A stretch of 64,000 nt of DNA from Linyphia triangularis (Eukaryota; Arthropoda; Arachnida; Araneae; Linyphiidae): assembly GCA_963978545.1 (NCBI GenBank), contig OZ021726.1, positions 53,737,959 to 53,801,958 of the forward strand. Reading direction: 5' to 3'. The notes below the pieces were generated by a model that was not told where the DNA came from, ran no database searches, and saw only the letters and a program-made list of their open reading frames with translations. The translations under genes were made by a program, and so were the position numbers. Below, piece after piece: positions 21,465-35,430 of the stretch. How positions within the stretch are numbered: the first letter of the stretch is position 1; each line of letters opens with the position of its first letter.

Positions 21465-23671
21465 GGAAAGAAAACGAGTGGGCTGTTTCGGAAAAATCTT
21501 TCTTGAAAAGGAATTTTGAACTATAATTGCTCTTTGAATGCAAATGTTTTTGAGGGGCATCAGAAGGCACATTTTTTTTCTTGAGGTTTTTAGCGCATCA
21601 CAATGTTTAAAAAGTTATCTACAAAACGATTTAACTTGGTGGGCAATGCTCTGAACCGAAATATTTTTCGAATGTTTTTTCATACAGATGTACTTTTTTC
21701 TCAGGATCTACTCAATATTTTGCTTTGAAAATTTTCCCTGGTACATATTGTATTTTTACACAAGAAGACACATGCTTTCACAGAAATGTTAATTAGGTTT
21801 TTTTTTTTTTTTTTTAATTACTAACTATGTTTATTTTAGAAAATTTTATAAAAATATTTCAAAACTTCATAAATCTTAAACAAAATGTTATTTTTTCAAA
21901 AGCATAAGTCAATCTATGTAAAAGAGTTTTAATAGGAGTGGTACAAAATTTTAAACCAATGCTATAAGTAGATGTTGAGAAAAAGGTACATAAAAAAGGC
22001 CTTTTTAAGATGGACTAAATAGAGCCTTCCGACTCCTTTAAATGTCACTATCATGCTGGGAACCGGGAGAAAATTTAAGAGACACTTGACAAAATACGTT
22101 AAAAACGTAGTCAAATTTTAATAACTAAAGATATATAACTTAAATAAAAAGTAAAATCATGAAATATCAATAGTAGTTTATGGCCTGGTTAGAATTTAAA
22201 TAAATTCAATACTTCAATATTCTGTTCCCATTCAATAAAAGCTTTAATATGCTCTCAATTTATTTAATGTTGCCTATTATTACTCCCATTGCTTTTTTAT
22301 AGAACTTTGCGACGTCATTTACGTAGTGCCTATAACTCCTTTTTCAGGAATTGTCATCAACTGAAGTGAAATAAGCATTTGTTTACTATCGCCTCCCATC
22401 ATTTGCTGATCGTTCTCTATTTTTATGTTTTATTATTTCAATACCGGTTTTTCTAGCATTACAAAAACGCCTCTGCTCTTTATTTGTTTATTATAAAGTT
22501 CATCTGTTCGTTCAATGTTCGTAATTGTAGTGTCACACCTGTTTTTTTTCTCAGTCACATGAAAAGATTTAGATTTTTAAGTTTTATACACATAATGTTT
22601 TCGTAAAGCAGTAAGTATTTGCAATTGGTTTTCAAGTACAATTTTTGTTTTTATTTTATAAAATGCGTTGCTATGGTGCGGTTATTGACTTATGTTTTGT
22701 TGGGCAAATTTGCTAAAGTTATTCAAAACAATGTGTCACATTGAATAACACTTTGTAAGAAATTGCTATTGTTAAGAGATTTCTAAGATTAATATTCTCT
22801 TTTAGATTTTAAAATTAATGACGTCTCATTTTCGCCGTACGGAGGTCATTCCACCTTGAGAGGTAAACCTATTCATTTGTTACATTAAGAGTTATTGGTT
22901 GTCAACATTTTTATTTTGGCCATCAATAATGTATTTTATTGAAAATTTAAGGTTTATCTTTAGTTAGATTAAATAAAAATATATACTTTTACTGCTGTTG
23001 AAATTTAGAAATTAGAATTAAACTTGGTAACTAAAATTTTGAATTGCTTGCTTGTGTGACAAACAACCTGCTATATTTTCATTATATTAAATTGACCTTT
23101 AAAACCAGTGTTTCTCATCAGTGTAAGAAAATTTACTAAGTTTTTATGCAACCACTTCTGAAACTGCCTAAATTTATGAAACAGGGTATGTTTTTAAATT
23201 TGAATTATTTACTGCCTTTTAAAGCTACATCACTACTAACCTGTTATCTCAGTAAATGTGATTTTTTAACTTTTTGAAACTTTTTTTTATAAATGTGTTA
23301 TAAAAAATTCAATTATGATGTTTATTTTTTATTATTACCCGATACTTTGTAATGTGCAATACCATCAAAATTTTATTGTAATGACCATTGTTCTCCGTTG
23401 TTTTAATGTTTCTATATAGTGGTTTGGGTGCTTGGGATGAGTTTACAATTTAAAATTAAAAATGCTCTATGAAATGCCATATTTTTAAAAAAATTGTCAG
23501 AATTTTATAAAAGGAAGCTGAACTGGACAAGTTTGCATGTCAAAATCATTGAATCAAATCAGATAAGCAAGTTTTTCTTATTTGTTTCACCTAACACTTA
23601 TTAAACTGAAAAATAGCAGACTAAATATAAAGCTTTAACACATAGAATTGAAAATTCTTATTACATATAAT
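21465..23671. other. Intergenic, nothing recognised
   Basis: AT-rich, with poly-T runs. No frame, RNA or terminal repeat found. Confidence 0.55.
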
Positions 23672-24157
23672 TGATGGGTACTAGATAAAACCACCAAATT
23701 GCATCAATAACTCATCCAAACCAAAAACCTTCAAATCATTTATTATTCCTATAACAAATCGTTATAGGTTGCTATAGCAACTCTATGACAAACGGTTGAT
23801 TCACATTTACGTCAAGGGATCCTATTGTTTCTATGGTTATCGTGAGATTTCTGGGTTGAAATATTTGGCGCTGGTAAACCATTGCCATATCACATACATG
23901 TTGGCGTGATTTGCAAGAAACTTGCAAAACTGGAAACATTTGAAGCCAAGATGTTTGGGATCTCTAAATTGCTCAATGAATCGTTTTCTTGCCAACGTCT
24001 CACAAGGAAATTTTGATTGCAAATTGAAAAAAAGGAAAAGCGCATTAAGCAGACATTTTTGTGTTTATGGCCTTTTCGAAACATTTAGAATGTAATAAAA
24101 AAATTTTAAAAAAAATTCGGGAATGGTCCATTGGTACCTGTCTCATGGAAGAATTCC
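23672..24157 (+). repeat. Dispersed repeat, fuller copy joining the 12.9-kb and 10.7-kb types
   Basis: The left part (23672-23800, with ATAACTCATCCAAAC and TATTCCTATAACAAATCG) resembles the MITE at 12885. The right part (23810-24120) resembles 10750-11125. The ends GATGGGTACTAG and GGTACCTGTCTCATGG are compatible with worn terminal repeats. This suggests a longer parent from which the 213-bp MITE is a deletion derivative. Confidence 0.55.
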
Positions 24158-24339
24158 AATTGATGTATTGGCCTCATTTGGGGAAATTTTCAAAACATTT
24201 TAATTATGATGCAGATATTTTAATATGAATATTTGTATACTACCCAGCCAAATTTTTGATTAATAATAATTTTTTTCTAATTATAACAAGCAATCTTTTT
24301 TATTAAAGGTTAGTTTGAATGACACATCATGTTCTTCTT

Positions 24340-24352
24340 CCCCCCCCCCCCC
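24340..24352 (+). repeat. Poly-C tract, 13 bases
   Basis: Uninterrupted C run in AT-rich DNA. Confidence 0.9.
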
Positions 24353-24360
24353 AAGAATCA

Positions 24361-24481
24361 AATTTTTGTTGTTGTTGTTGTTTCTAATCTCCCTTTTGTC
24401 TGACGAAGTCAGACAATATCAGTGAAGCCATTGACATTAATGAAGTCTGACACTAGCAAGTTACAACAACAACAAATTTTT
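24361..24481. repeat. Short inverted repeat, about 121 bp
   Basis: The left AATTTTTGTTGTTGTTG pairs with the right CAACAACAACAAATTTTT. Inside, TTGTCTGACGAAGTCAGACAA is itself a hairpin, and GAAGTCTGAC recurs near 24443. Confidence 0.65.
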
Positions 24482-26437
24482 ATTTAGAAGAGAAAGTTTA
24501 AACAACCTGATGAAATATTCAATTTACATTTGTTGAAAAGTACATTGGTTTGTTTGTGACGATTCTGGGCAAAATTATAGTAAAGCATAAATAACACTTT
24601 GTTCGTTGAACAAAACAACTTTGGAATTTGCTAGGGCTGCAGTATTGACTAGATCACTATATTCACCAACTGGTATTCAGAAACTTAAAGACCTTCCAGG
24701 TCTCAATAGTTTAAGGTCTGAATGTTCCTAACGACAGTCCTGTTTAGCCACTATTGTACTAAATTGTATATTTACTAATTTATTTTGTAAATTGCATTTA
24801 CAAAACAAACAAATGTTGCAGAATATTGTTATCATGTACTTCTTTTGGAACAGATTACTTTTACTGAAAGTGAATACAACTTGACCCATATAGTGATAAA
24901 TCAGGGTGATAAAAATTAAATAGAAGAATAAAGAAAGTGATAATAAAAAAAGGAAAATAATTCAAAACTTAGAATATTACAATTATGTATTTAGTTAAAG
25001 CCTTCAATGAGGAACTATTTCACATCAAAAAGTAACATTGTAGTTGTAGAAAAAATTTTAATTATAAAATTACATTTTTAAAATTTTATCTAGTCTTTAT
25101 GTCAAAATTATTATTATTGCTTTATAAAAGGACAATATTTTTGTGTTGTGAAAAATTATATTCCCATTCTATATTTCTGTGTTTTTATCTTTCTTGTCTT
25201 CAAAATTAATCACAAGCAGTGTTGCTAGGCTCTTTTTTATTTTTTAAATTGATACAAGTGTGGAATAGAGTTCCTCTTAGTGTTTTGGCAAATTTTATTT
25301 TAATGCCAAGAAGAAATATTTCAAAAATGACTGACATCCAAAACAAACAAAAGAACTTGCATCATGTGTTCTGTTATAACTAAATTAAAAAACTTCTGTT
25401 TCTCACAATAAAGGTAACACATAAAAAAAAAAAATCTTTTAATCAACCCACCAAGAATAAGACTCTTTACCTACCTTTTCTTTATATATATAAAAAAAGT
25501 ATTTTACCAAAAATAACAAACCCTTGTAAAAGTGTAGAATTGCCACCAAAGCCAATCCAAGGGGTACCCTCTTCTACAAGGAAACCTTTTTATCATTAAA
25601 CTTCAACTTTGTTGTCTTCTTCGAAAACATATCACAATGTAACATGCTGTTTATATTGTTTTGTGTGGTTATTTTCTAATGAACCAGAGTGAAACAGAAT
25701 GCTTTTAAAAGTTATTACAATTTTTTTTTTTTTTTTATGAATTTAAGGGAAAATGGGATACTCGTGTGTTACTTGCTTTTCTGCATAAATCATGATGCAT
25801 TTTCGCTTTTAAATAACAAGAAAAGAATATGTAGAAGTAGCATTGCAGTTCCTCTAAAATTTCTCCCTTGAGACATCCTTCTTTTTGCAAAACATAAGCC
25901 TTTGATTACACCTCCATCCTTAATTCAAAATATTGTACATATCTATCACTTGTAGAAACTTGCACCTTCCATGTTACTTTTATTGTCATGATTAATAAAT
26001 ACTTTTCTTTGCTTTTCTTAATACTTTTAACTGTTTCTTAAAAATTATTTAGAAAAATTGTCTTAGTTAAGTTTAGTAATATAGGTTTTTAATATTTTTA
26101 AATGAAATTGAATTCCTTGAAGCGAGGAAGAAAAATTATTGTACTGCCGATCAACATTCAAATGAAATGCATCAAAAGTAACCATAAAACAGGCACACAT
26201 TTTTTTTATTATGCTTGGTATTGCAAATTTTGTTATTTGATTAAGCAATATTTCTTTAGTTATATCAATGTTTTGTGATCTTAGGTTTCACGTACTACCT
26301 ATGATATGTATTTGAGAATTGTAATACTCTTTGTAATTTACAACTTATGAAAAGATAAAATAAGAAAATTTAGATGTGAAAATATGTAGGTTATAAAAAG
26401 TTTAACAATTGTCTGTAGGCCCAATCTCGGTAAAAAT
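24482..26437. other. Intergenic, nothing recognised
   Basis: AT-rich DNA without supported features. Confidence 0.55.
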
Positions 26438-26692
26438 TTAATTGTTTTCTGTCAAGTTTGACCAAAAAAAGTACTCTCCATCTGGTATAATGCATCCCTG
26501 TGCGCAGCTGTAAAATATTTGTAAACAACTTTTAAAGTCATTTTGCCGAATGCTCTTCAATTCTGACTTATTTTTCTTGATGTCTTCGACATCCTCAAAC
26601 TTTGTTCCTTCAGCAAAATTTTCTGTTTCAGAAACCATGAAAAAGTCTGCAGGTGTTAAGTCGGGAAAGTGTAGAGGATGATTCATCGGCAT
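26438..26692 (-). pseudogene. Mariner-type transposase C-terminal fragment
   Basis: The minus strand reads HPLHFPDLTPADFF, matching the family's HPPYSPDLAPxDF around the last catalytic Asp. It continues with KFEDVEDIKKNKSEL and a C-terminal IIPDGEYF, the usual end of mariner-family transposases. The N-terminal two thirds is missing. Not functional. Confidence 0.7.
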
Positions 26693-26837
26693 GACAAGAT
26701 TTACCGGGCATTGTCATGCAAAAGAAGTCAACTCTGTCGAAAATGAGGTTTTTTCATGCGAATTCGTTGTCAAAGTCAGACAAAAGCTTCTATTTAAAAC
26801 TTCCCTGTGACTGTTTTGCAAGTGAAATAAATTCATG

Positions 26838-26998
26838 ATAAATGAGCAAGGTTTGAGGATGTTGAAGACATGAGGAAAACCATGCTGTAAAAATTGAAGA
26901 GCATTTCAAAAGAGGACTTTGAAAATTGTTTCCAAAAAGTTGTTTACATCTGACCACAAAAGTTCATTATGGCTAATGAAGATTACTTTGAAATACAT
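26838..26998 (+). pseudogene. Second mariner-type transposase C-terminal fragment, inverted
   Basis: The plus strand reads FEDVEDMRKTM, then a stop, then LKSISKEDFENCFQKLF. This is the same region as the fragment at 26438 but more decayed. Confidence 0.6.
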
Positions 26999-27557
26999 TA
27001 AATGAGTATTTAATTTACATAATATGTTCAGAAGTTATTAGATCGGTCCTGGAATTACTAGCTTCGCCTGTATAGAAATTATGTATTGTAAATTTGATGG
27101 ATTTTATATAAAGCAAGATTTAAATAATACATCGTTCCTCTTTTGAGCTCTTCAATTATGAAATGAAAATTCTTTCCCTCTTATTTATCCTTTCAATTTT
27201 TAAAAAAAACATTTGTAGAAACTCTCTTGCATAATGTATTTTTTTAATCTACTTTTTAAAAAAAAATTCTTCATGCTTATTTATGTAAGAAACACATAAT
27301 TTTTTTGACTAAGTGTTTTTGCAAATACTATTTTTTATGTTTGATCGCAGTCTAAAAGTAAAACCTTAAAAAAATTCTTTCTAAAAATGCCCTACTCATG
27401 TTCAGTGGGCAGAATTCCCTGCTAGCACACTATCAACCTTTTGCAGTCTCTCTTTTAAAGCAAGTAGAAACTTCATTGTTTGTAGTAGGTATTCTCATGC
27501 CAAGTTCCTGGTTATCTGATAGATTTTTATGGGTTTTCTCCCATTCAAGACAGAAAT

Positions 27558-27569
27558 GGGGGGGGGGGG
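27558..27569 (+). repeat. Poly-G tract, 12 bases
   Basis: Uninterrupted G run in AT-rich DNA. Confidence 0.9.
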
Positions 27570-29283
27570 TTCCCTTTCAACGATCTTTCATAATTGACTC
27601 CCTCTTCGGACATGGACATTGATCTTACGATGTTCCCTCATTGTATAGCCCTTGTGTACTTCTACCACAAGAAAATTCCCAATACAACCAATCCTTCAAG
27701 AGACATTTTACATTATTGCCGGACTAAACTTCTATTTGCTTTTTCTGTTTTAACCATTGTTCTTGTGTGTATGTGGCTGTCTAATGTGTTTATTTCTATT
27801 GCAGGTTTATGAAGTCTGCTATCTTCTTCCTGCTAACTTCTTTTTAACTTTCACATCTGTCATAACTAACATTTATTGAAAATCTTGTTGCAATAAAATC
27901 TATTATTCACATGAATAGTGCTTTCTTAAATCATTTGTTAAAGAGTTATCATTGTATGATAATTTATAACGTGTATATATTGTCTTTGTTTAGCAGAACC
28001 AGCTAGTGATCATTTTAGGAAGGCATTTGGGATTTAGGGTAATTTTAGATATCTATAGTTGATAGAAACTGTTAGTGTTTAAAAATTCTGGATAAAAACG
28101 ATTGTATATTAAATGTTCATTATTAGTCAAAAAAGTTATTACTTGGACATTTGTCAATCCTTTTTATTGCTTTTTTCCAAGAGGCAGCCAATTTGAACTA
28201 TGAAAATATACCTTATTTGTATTCTTTCGACAAGATGTACTTTATTGGCAGAGGACGTTATTAGTGGTGTCTTTTATTGAAATACGTATGTATCGTTAAT
28301 TAGCTTATAACAAGCATCTTGTTTGAAAAAAATATAAATTTTTTTCATAATTCAACTTGATATCTTGTTCCTAAAATTCAACGGGAATGCATTAATTGGT
28401 TATTCATTTTATATAGAATTACTAATTACAATATTAGGATGTCTCAAATGGCTGCCAATGGTCATCAGCTGATGGACACTTGAAAAACCAGAATTGATTA
28501 GAGACAGTTAAAATAATCCATATCTTGAAAGATCAAATTATATTTTGTCTGAAAATATGTTTTTAGAGTAATGTAAATTAATGACAGAACAGTTAGAATA
28601 ACTTTCGTACCTTACATATTTTCTAATAAATAAAGCCTGAATTAAAATGTGATTTATAAACAGTTGAAACAAATTAAATATCTATTAGACTGAGTTAGGC
28701 ATCAAATAGGAGTAGCCAATCTTCAGAGTTTAATATTTCGTTATTTTTGCTTTATTACATGCAGCAAATCAATTAAATTCTAATCAATTACATTGGCAAA
28801 TCATAGTTCTTTCATTTGATTTTTTTTTAGTTATTTGCTTTAAAACATTTCATATATACTGACTTTTCGTCATTTTATCCATACTCCAAACCAAAATTAA
28901 CAAAACATATCTAAACTCTTTATTGAAGAAAATTATTTATTGGAGTTTAAAAAAATGTAATATATGTGTAAGGAATAATATTTACAGTTAAAATATCTAA
29001 ATTTTGCTTTTAAATTAATCAGAAGTCTTTCTGACTCTTTAAATGTATTTAAAATGCAAAATTAAAAATCAAGAATAAATAGAAAAATGGTTAGAACGCT
29101 CACACACCGAGTGTTCCGTCCTCTATTTCTTATCTAACTCGATTTTTTTTTATGATGCAATCACTGGGAAGGGTTAGTGACCGGGTATTTTCATATAAAT
29201 ACTAAATTATTTTCCTGATACCCTAACATTTCTATTCTGTCAGATGAGATCATTCAAATTTATAACTTTCCATCAATTTTTAC

Positions 29284-29285
<2 letters not shown>

Positions 29286-29321
<36 letters not shown>
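29286..29321 (+). repeat. Poly-T tract, 36 bases
   Basis: Uninterrupted T run. No recognisable retroposon body is attached. Confidence 0.9.
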
Positions 29322-29327
<6 letters not shown>

Positions 29328-31560
29328 CAAGTTTGATTTCAAAATTATATTTAGAGATAGGCGAAGTTTCCTATTAGTTGAGACTTTATTCGGATATTTC
29401 TTTGTAAAATAATCCTTGATTAAAGAAACATGCATTCATAAAGTCTCCGGATGAAAGAGTTTGTACCAGCGCTTTTTTTTAAAGTAGAAACAAGTTCAAA
29501 ACCAACCTCCGTCATTCTCGAATCTTTTTTTTTTTTTTTTCTACGCTCCACCTGTGCAGTGTAGAGTGAAGGTAAGCCCGTATTACAATTTCTAAGGGTA
29601 GAAAACTATCTAACAAATCTCCATTTATGTTAATGTTTGGTTCGTGTATTTTTTTTATACATCAACGTGGTCGCAAGTGTATGAACGACTAAACAAAAAT
29701 GTTCTTAATTACTTTTTTTCTTCTTTAAACATAAGTGTTATAAATTTCAATAATGCATAAAATAGTGGGAGGAATTCGTGAAGAGATAGTATGTTTATCA
29801 TATTTAATTTATATATACAAATATTAGAATTTTTGTTGTATACAGTCGCTGGTAAAGGTAATTGTTCAATAACTTAAATGATTCCTCAGGTCAATTAGCG
29901 AAAAAATAGTATTCTATCTTTAAAATTGAGCGAATTAGTTCGAATTCAAAATTGAATAGGCCATGTGTTTATTTAGAAATGAAAATTCATATGCTGCTGA
30001 TAGCAATGTTAGAAAAATCCATTTCTGATGTTTTCTGTTTTAAACGTTAAATTAGAAACTTTCTGTTCAATAAGATTTTCTTTCCATGATTTTTTACATG
30101 TAAATAACTTTTGATCTGAAAATTGAAATAACCAAATTTTCTTCGTCATATTACACTTCCTAAGTGAATGTAAGTCACTTTTTTGTATATGTTCTATTTT
30201 CTCCAATTTTAAAGAAAGAAGGAGGTTTTTTTTCCATCGATGTGATTTGACCTCGGGAATATACTTGTAAAAGACCTTTGCTCCTACAAGGGTTGCATTA
30301 TAAAATTCTTTAACATTTCCAATATATTATCCATGAAAACCGCGCTATCTTTTTATGATTCTTTATCTAATTTTGAGATTTTTTTTTTTTTTTTTGCAAT
30401 TGTCACTGATGGCCTTATCTCTAATAGTTACAGAAATATACCCCATAGCAATATTTGGAACATCCATTAAATCACTGGATACTCGAATTGATGAGAAGGG
30501 AGCACAAATTGGATATTTTTGATAAAATAAATGCCTTGAGAGTCTTCCTCCGCATGGTCAAATTTAAATTCACTACTTATTTTTAAAACAGCTCAAATGG
30601 TTTAATTCTTATAGACTTTGTACAGATACAGTAAAAATAAAGTAATTTGTCACATTGTAATATCATATGATTTGGAGGAAAAGGAAGTTTCTATACTGCC
30701 AAATATAAATTTGTATATTTTGACGTGTATTTTAACTGAATGAACTGTAGATACTGCAGGTTTGAAAATTATGTGTGTGTATATAAAATAAATATTTAGA
30801 TTGAAAGATATTTTTTTAGGCTTTTATAAAGTTTTTTTAACATTATTAATTTATTGCTTTTTGAAATAACTTTTTCAAATCAACTTTAAAATCTCATTTC
30901 GGTAAAAAAAATCTGTATATTTCTCTAAATTTATGAAACATGTAACATAGTAGAAATTTTTTTTTGGATGTGTGAATCAACAAATAAAATATGCAGTGTG
31001 TCCATGATTAAACTGATACTGTTTAGAGACTGTAGAAGGTAGATATCAACAGATCTTCATAAAGATTTGCATACTTAATACTGAAACCATGAGATAATGA
31101 TCTTTAAAATAAAATCTTTATTGTATAATCTTTATAGTCTACTGTATATTCCGGTCTGGATAAAATTTTACGCATTTTATGTTTGAAACTAGTGGAAAGC
31201 TAACTGGGTGCATTGTATTTTGAAAATCACCCTCTGTCTAATCCCTGAAGAGAATGGTAATAACTTTCAGACAACTGGCCGTACTTGAACTGGGATGTAC
31301 CGAGCAACCTTGCCTCTTGAACTAGTAAATAATTGACAAATTCGCATTTTTCGCAAATGATGTCTTAAGGGCAATGTATCCAAAACTTTCTTGGATTTCT
31401 TTTTCAGTCTAAAACTTAATTCACAACTTTCCTGGTGAGGTTCATCGTGTAAAGTTTGTTTGCTTCTGAATAAGTCATAAAATGCAATATTTCTAGTACA
31501 AATATGTTAACTAATATTTTTTTTTCTTACGATATAATTTCTCTGAAGATAAATACGTTA

Positions 31561-31847
31561 CTGGCATTGCCTGAAAGTCGGCATTCTACAGAGTACCTAG
31601 GCAATTAGTAGAAAGCCGGGCGTTTTTAGGCGAAGTATGAAACGATTAAAAATTCACGTATTTCTATTGAATAATTTTTTTAAAATAAAAGTTTGCGAAT
31701 GGAACACTTTCATTATTTTTCCAAAATAAAATTTGTATTTTTGATAGATCACGTCTTTTAAATAGTCTTTTCGTGACCTTTTTTCATACTTTGTCTAAAT
31801 AGCTTTTGTCATTCTGTAGAAGGCCAAGGTATTATATGCAATGCCAG
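31561..31847. mobile_element. Possible MITE, about 287 bp
   Basis: The left CTGGCATTGCCTGAAAGTCG and the right ATTATATGCAATGCCAG are terminal inverted matches. Subterminal CATTCTACAGA (about 31581) pairs with TCTGTAGAAGG (about 31813). Target duplication unclear. Confidence 0.4.
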
Positions 31848-34513
31848 TGGAAAGTATATGATATCATATTTTACACTTTGTCCGTAACATTTACACTAAA
31901 TTTCATGGTTCTTTAGAAACGGTCTACAGCTTTCTAAACGGTTGCTGCTTTTTTGTAGCACCCTTCCTAATAACTTAAAGAGAAATCTTTATTTTGAGAA
32001 TTTAAACTCTCCTCATTTCCGGTATTATGATCAAGATGTACATGTAATGCCTTCATGAAGAGACACTCTCGGAACTGCTTCAATAGTTTTTGTGGTTCGA
32101 GACAGGAAGTTTGATGAAACAGGTGAAAAGTGACACTCCATTGATGTAGTACTCACTCACATCTAAGTCAAGGACCAGGTGTTTCTGTTGGACGTAGTTG
32201 ATTGTGTTTAAGGTATTTTTTCCGCCTTGCTGCTTCAATAGCTTACTACTTTGTTCGCACTTACATTTTTCGAATGTGGACATTCATCAAATGGTGACAG
32301 GTTTTGACAAGGAAAAGAATACACAAATTTGGGGGAGGGGTTCTTGTGAGTGATTTGATAAAAGAAAGGATTTCAGTTTTAGTTCAAAGATCAATTGATT
32401 AAATTGCATTAACGCGTGAAAATACTTTTTTTTTTCGTCTGACGACTTACACAATCGACTGCCTTTTTTCCCCCTAAATTTAAAAATTCTCAATGCATCT
32501 TAGCTTGTCTATGATTTTTCAACTAAACCCTTTCGACAAAAAGTTCATCATTATTTCAAACACTAATAAAAAAAAGGTTATAAGAATTGCCTAGTTGCAA
32601 AAGGAGTAGTAGCATAAAAAAGATCGACAAAAATAACATCTATATTTTTTTTCTTCGTAATTGCCTGTTCTAGAAAATGTACATAAAAAAATATTGACAC
32701 AAAATTGTACCCTTTAGTTATGGATTTTTAAAAATCTAGTTTTGTTAGGTTAGGAATAAAGTGTAAATTTAAAACGTTTATTTTCTGAAAGATAATTAAA
32801 AAGGGTTATTCTTGCAACAGCAAGACATTTGTCTTCTCGAAGTATGTGATATTTTTAAGACGGCAACAGAAAACAGAATCCTAGCTTCTAAATGGTAATT
32901 GTGTTCAGCATCAAACAATATAATATACAAAATCTTTGACAGCTTAAATGAAAGTTATTTTGTCGGTTGCATTAAATTCTTATTCACGACTTACCGTCTG
33001 AAGATCATATCTTAATATCCAAGACTAGCTAGGTTCCAACCCCTTCGGTGATTAATTGGTTTTATGCATTCGATTTTTCATAAAGACAGTTTTTTTTTTA
33101 TATTATGAAGCTAAATTCCCACTCAGATCAAAGAATCATGAAACTTCTTTTCCTTGAAATTCCTCAAAACTTGATGTACAACGTACATGACTTAGACGCA
33201 AATACATCTTTGATAAAATTCAAAGAATTACCTTTAAGTATTCGATATCCATCAAAATTAAACATGAATTGTTTCTTCTGATTGGTCTGTCACCGCAATT
33301 TCCTGTATTTTATGGAGAAATCTGGCTTAAGCTGACATAAGGTCTTACAACTGCGTCAACATTTTCTTCCACTTCCCTTTACCGGGTTTAGAGAGAAAGA
33401 AGTTGTTCTTCTCAATCTGTTGGTATTATTAGATTAATTATAGTGAAATACGTATTCCCAAGAAACCCTGGTAATGTTTTGTATTTAACTAAAATATGTG
33501 AATGCATTTCTTTAATATAAATGTATATTTTTAAAATGTTTCCTGACATAAAATTTCTTTTTAAAAATGCTTGTTTTGATTCCTGTTTATGAATAATTGT
33601 AATTGAAATGTGTAATAGTAATTGCATGTTTTTAATTTAAATAATTTATTCAGTAAAAGTGATTGAATTCATTTTGCATGTAATTTAATTTATTTAGTTT
33701 TTATTATATTTTTTATTTAGTTTTGTTTTTTGCTGTATCTATTGATTATATTTTAATTGCAGGTTGACTCTTTTAAGTTTGAAGAGTTTTTGTTGCCACA
33801 ATGTAAAGGTTTTCTATATGTCCCTTAACATAACCAATCTAACAATTTTTTTTATTTAAAGAATTTATACATATATTCTAAATTTAAATTTTCATTGAAA
33901 TAACTTACTAAACCATTAAAGTTCTTTTTATGATATTTAACTTCAAAAGCCTTTTGTTCAATTAATAAAAGTTTAATAAGCCAACAAAATATTCGTGAAC
34001 TAACAAAATGAAATTGAAAGGCAATTAGTATCTTTAAATGAATAAAAATTGTAACAAAAATAGTCTAAAAATTGTAATATTTGGATTCAAACAGTTTAAC
34101 TGTAACGAAATTTGTTTTTCGTAATATAATGATATACTTATGTGTATACGATTTCAGATCAAATTTAAAAGCATTCGTTAACAATGCTTGCATTTAAAAT
34201 GTATTGCAAAATAAGAAAAATAATCTAACACCCATTGTAAAAAGTTCATTAAATTCATTATTTTAATCTCTCTACAAAAATTTATCAAACTGAATAATGA
34301 AAGAAAACAAACAGGTTTATTAAAATAAAGATTGAATCAACACTTAAGAAGTTTTTTTAGCAGAATAAACTGATCCCTTTTTCTTCGAAACAAAAAAATA
34401 AAGAGACATCTTTATTCAGTTAATTACTCGCTTTCCCCTTATAAATGAGTTTTAATAAACCTCCCACACAGAAAACTTCTTTTTTACCCAACAACCGGCG
34501 ATATGGATGAGCA
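31848..34513. other. Intergenic, upstream of the second gene
   Basis: AT-rich. No convincing promoter element or upstream exon could be identified for the gene starting at 34514. Confidence 0.5.
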
Positions 34514-35430
34514 ATGACCCATTCCAGTGGGTCGCGACCCGCCCCAGTGACTACAATGAGCAACAAGACTTTTCTCGACGAAGTCCGATTCAACGGATGG
34601 CGATTCTGGCGTCTCGATCCACCTTCCGTCCCCGACCACGAGTTCTCGTCTGTCCTCCGCGCAGACGACACCATGAGCAGACATCCCTATGGCAATCATC
34701 ACCATGGCAACGGCTTCCATCGTCAGCCCACCCACACCCGCAGTGGACTCTCCCACCGCCAAGCATGCTCGAAAATCGATTCTAGAGAAGAGGCAAACCC
34801 GTACGGGTGTCGGCTTCTTAGCAGTCGCCCACCACCAACACAAACAACAGCATACGATTATGGAAGTTGGAATGAGGAGGATGCATTCGAAGAGTGGAAC
34901 GGGCACGTGAACTTCCAAGAGATGGGCAACCTCAGCAGCCAGCCTGGAGAGAAAAAGGGGAAAGGTAGTGCAGCTAAAGATGCCGAGAACAAGAAGTTTC
35001 GGTTTGGCGGGAAAGGGGAGGCCAAACAGAAAGGCCAACCTAAGCAGAAGAATCTTCAACAGCAGCAGCAACAGCAACCCGAGTTCGATACAGTTGGCCA
35101 GAAGATGGGTGTCGAGCACACACCCAGTCCCGGCAGTTCCATGTCCAGTTCTGTGTACATGGACACTCACAGTCATCTTCCCACCCCCAACCACGACGAT
35201 GATGACAGCATCCAGGAAGGCGATTCTCAGATCTTGGATGAAGCTACGGCTACACTCCAGGATGCTTCTCCTGGAAGTATGAGTGATGTCACTGTCTTCG
35301 ACGATGAGAGCAGACAGGATATGATTTGTAATGTCCTCAAGCGACCGACTGCCCAGTCCCTCCCGAACACGCCGGACACCCTCTCTGACACTAACTTCTC
35401 CACGATGACCATCTACGACCCTCGCTACAG
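34514..35430 (+). CDS. Second gene exon 1, residues 1-305
   Basis: A 917-base open exon, GC-richer than its surroundings, ending at donor CTACAG|GTATGG. It is open far beyond chance length and is Ser/Pro/Gln-rich. The strongest blocks are the N-terminal NKTFLDEVRFNGWRFWRLD and the C-terminal part from DTLSDTNFSTMTIYDPRYR. Whether upstream exons exist is not visible. Confidence 0.85.

Larger units (their letters stand above)
26438..27010. mobile_element. Inverted pair of mariner transposase C-terminal remnants
   Basis: The left part (26438-26700, minus) and right part (about 26835-27005, plus) are partial reverse complements (TGTCTTCGACATCCTCAAAC versus GTTTGAGGATGTTGAAGACA). Each encodes a piece of the C-terminus of a mariner-type transposase, with the protein ends pointing outward. 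Confidence 0.65.
27011..31560. other. Intergenic, no gene seen
   Basis: AT-rich. Contains a G run of 12 (27558-27569) and a T run of 36 (29286-29321). A weak A-box-like TGGTTAGAACGC at about 29090 lacks a B box. Confidence 0.55.

Noticed and set aside
29088..29140. A-box-like TGGTTAGAACGC suggesting another SINE or tRNA
   Set aside because: No B box downstream, no tail and no target duplication.
34484..35194. 236-residue minus-strand frame opposite the second gene's first exon
   Set aside because: It is the antisense shadow of the Ser/Gln/Pro-rich exon. The plus strand has splice sites and phase continuity; the minus strand does not.
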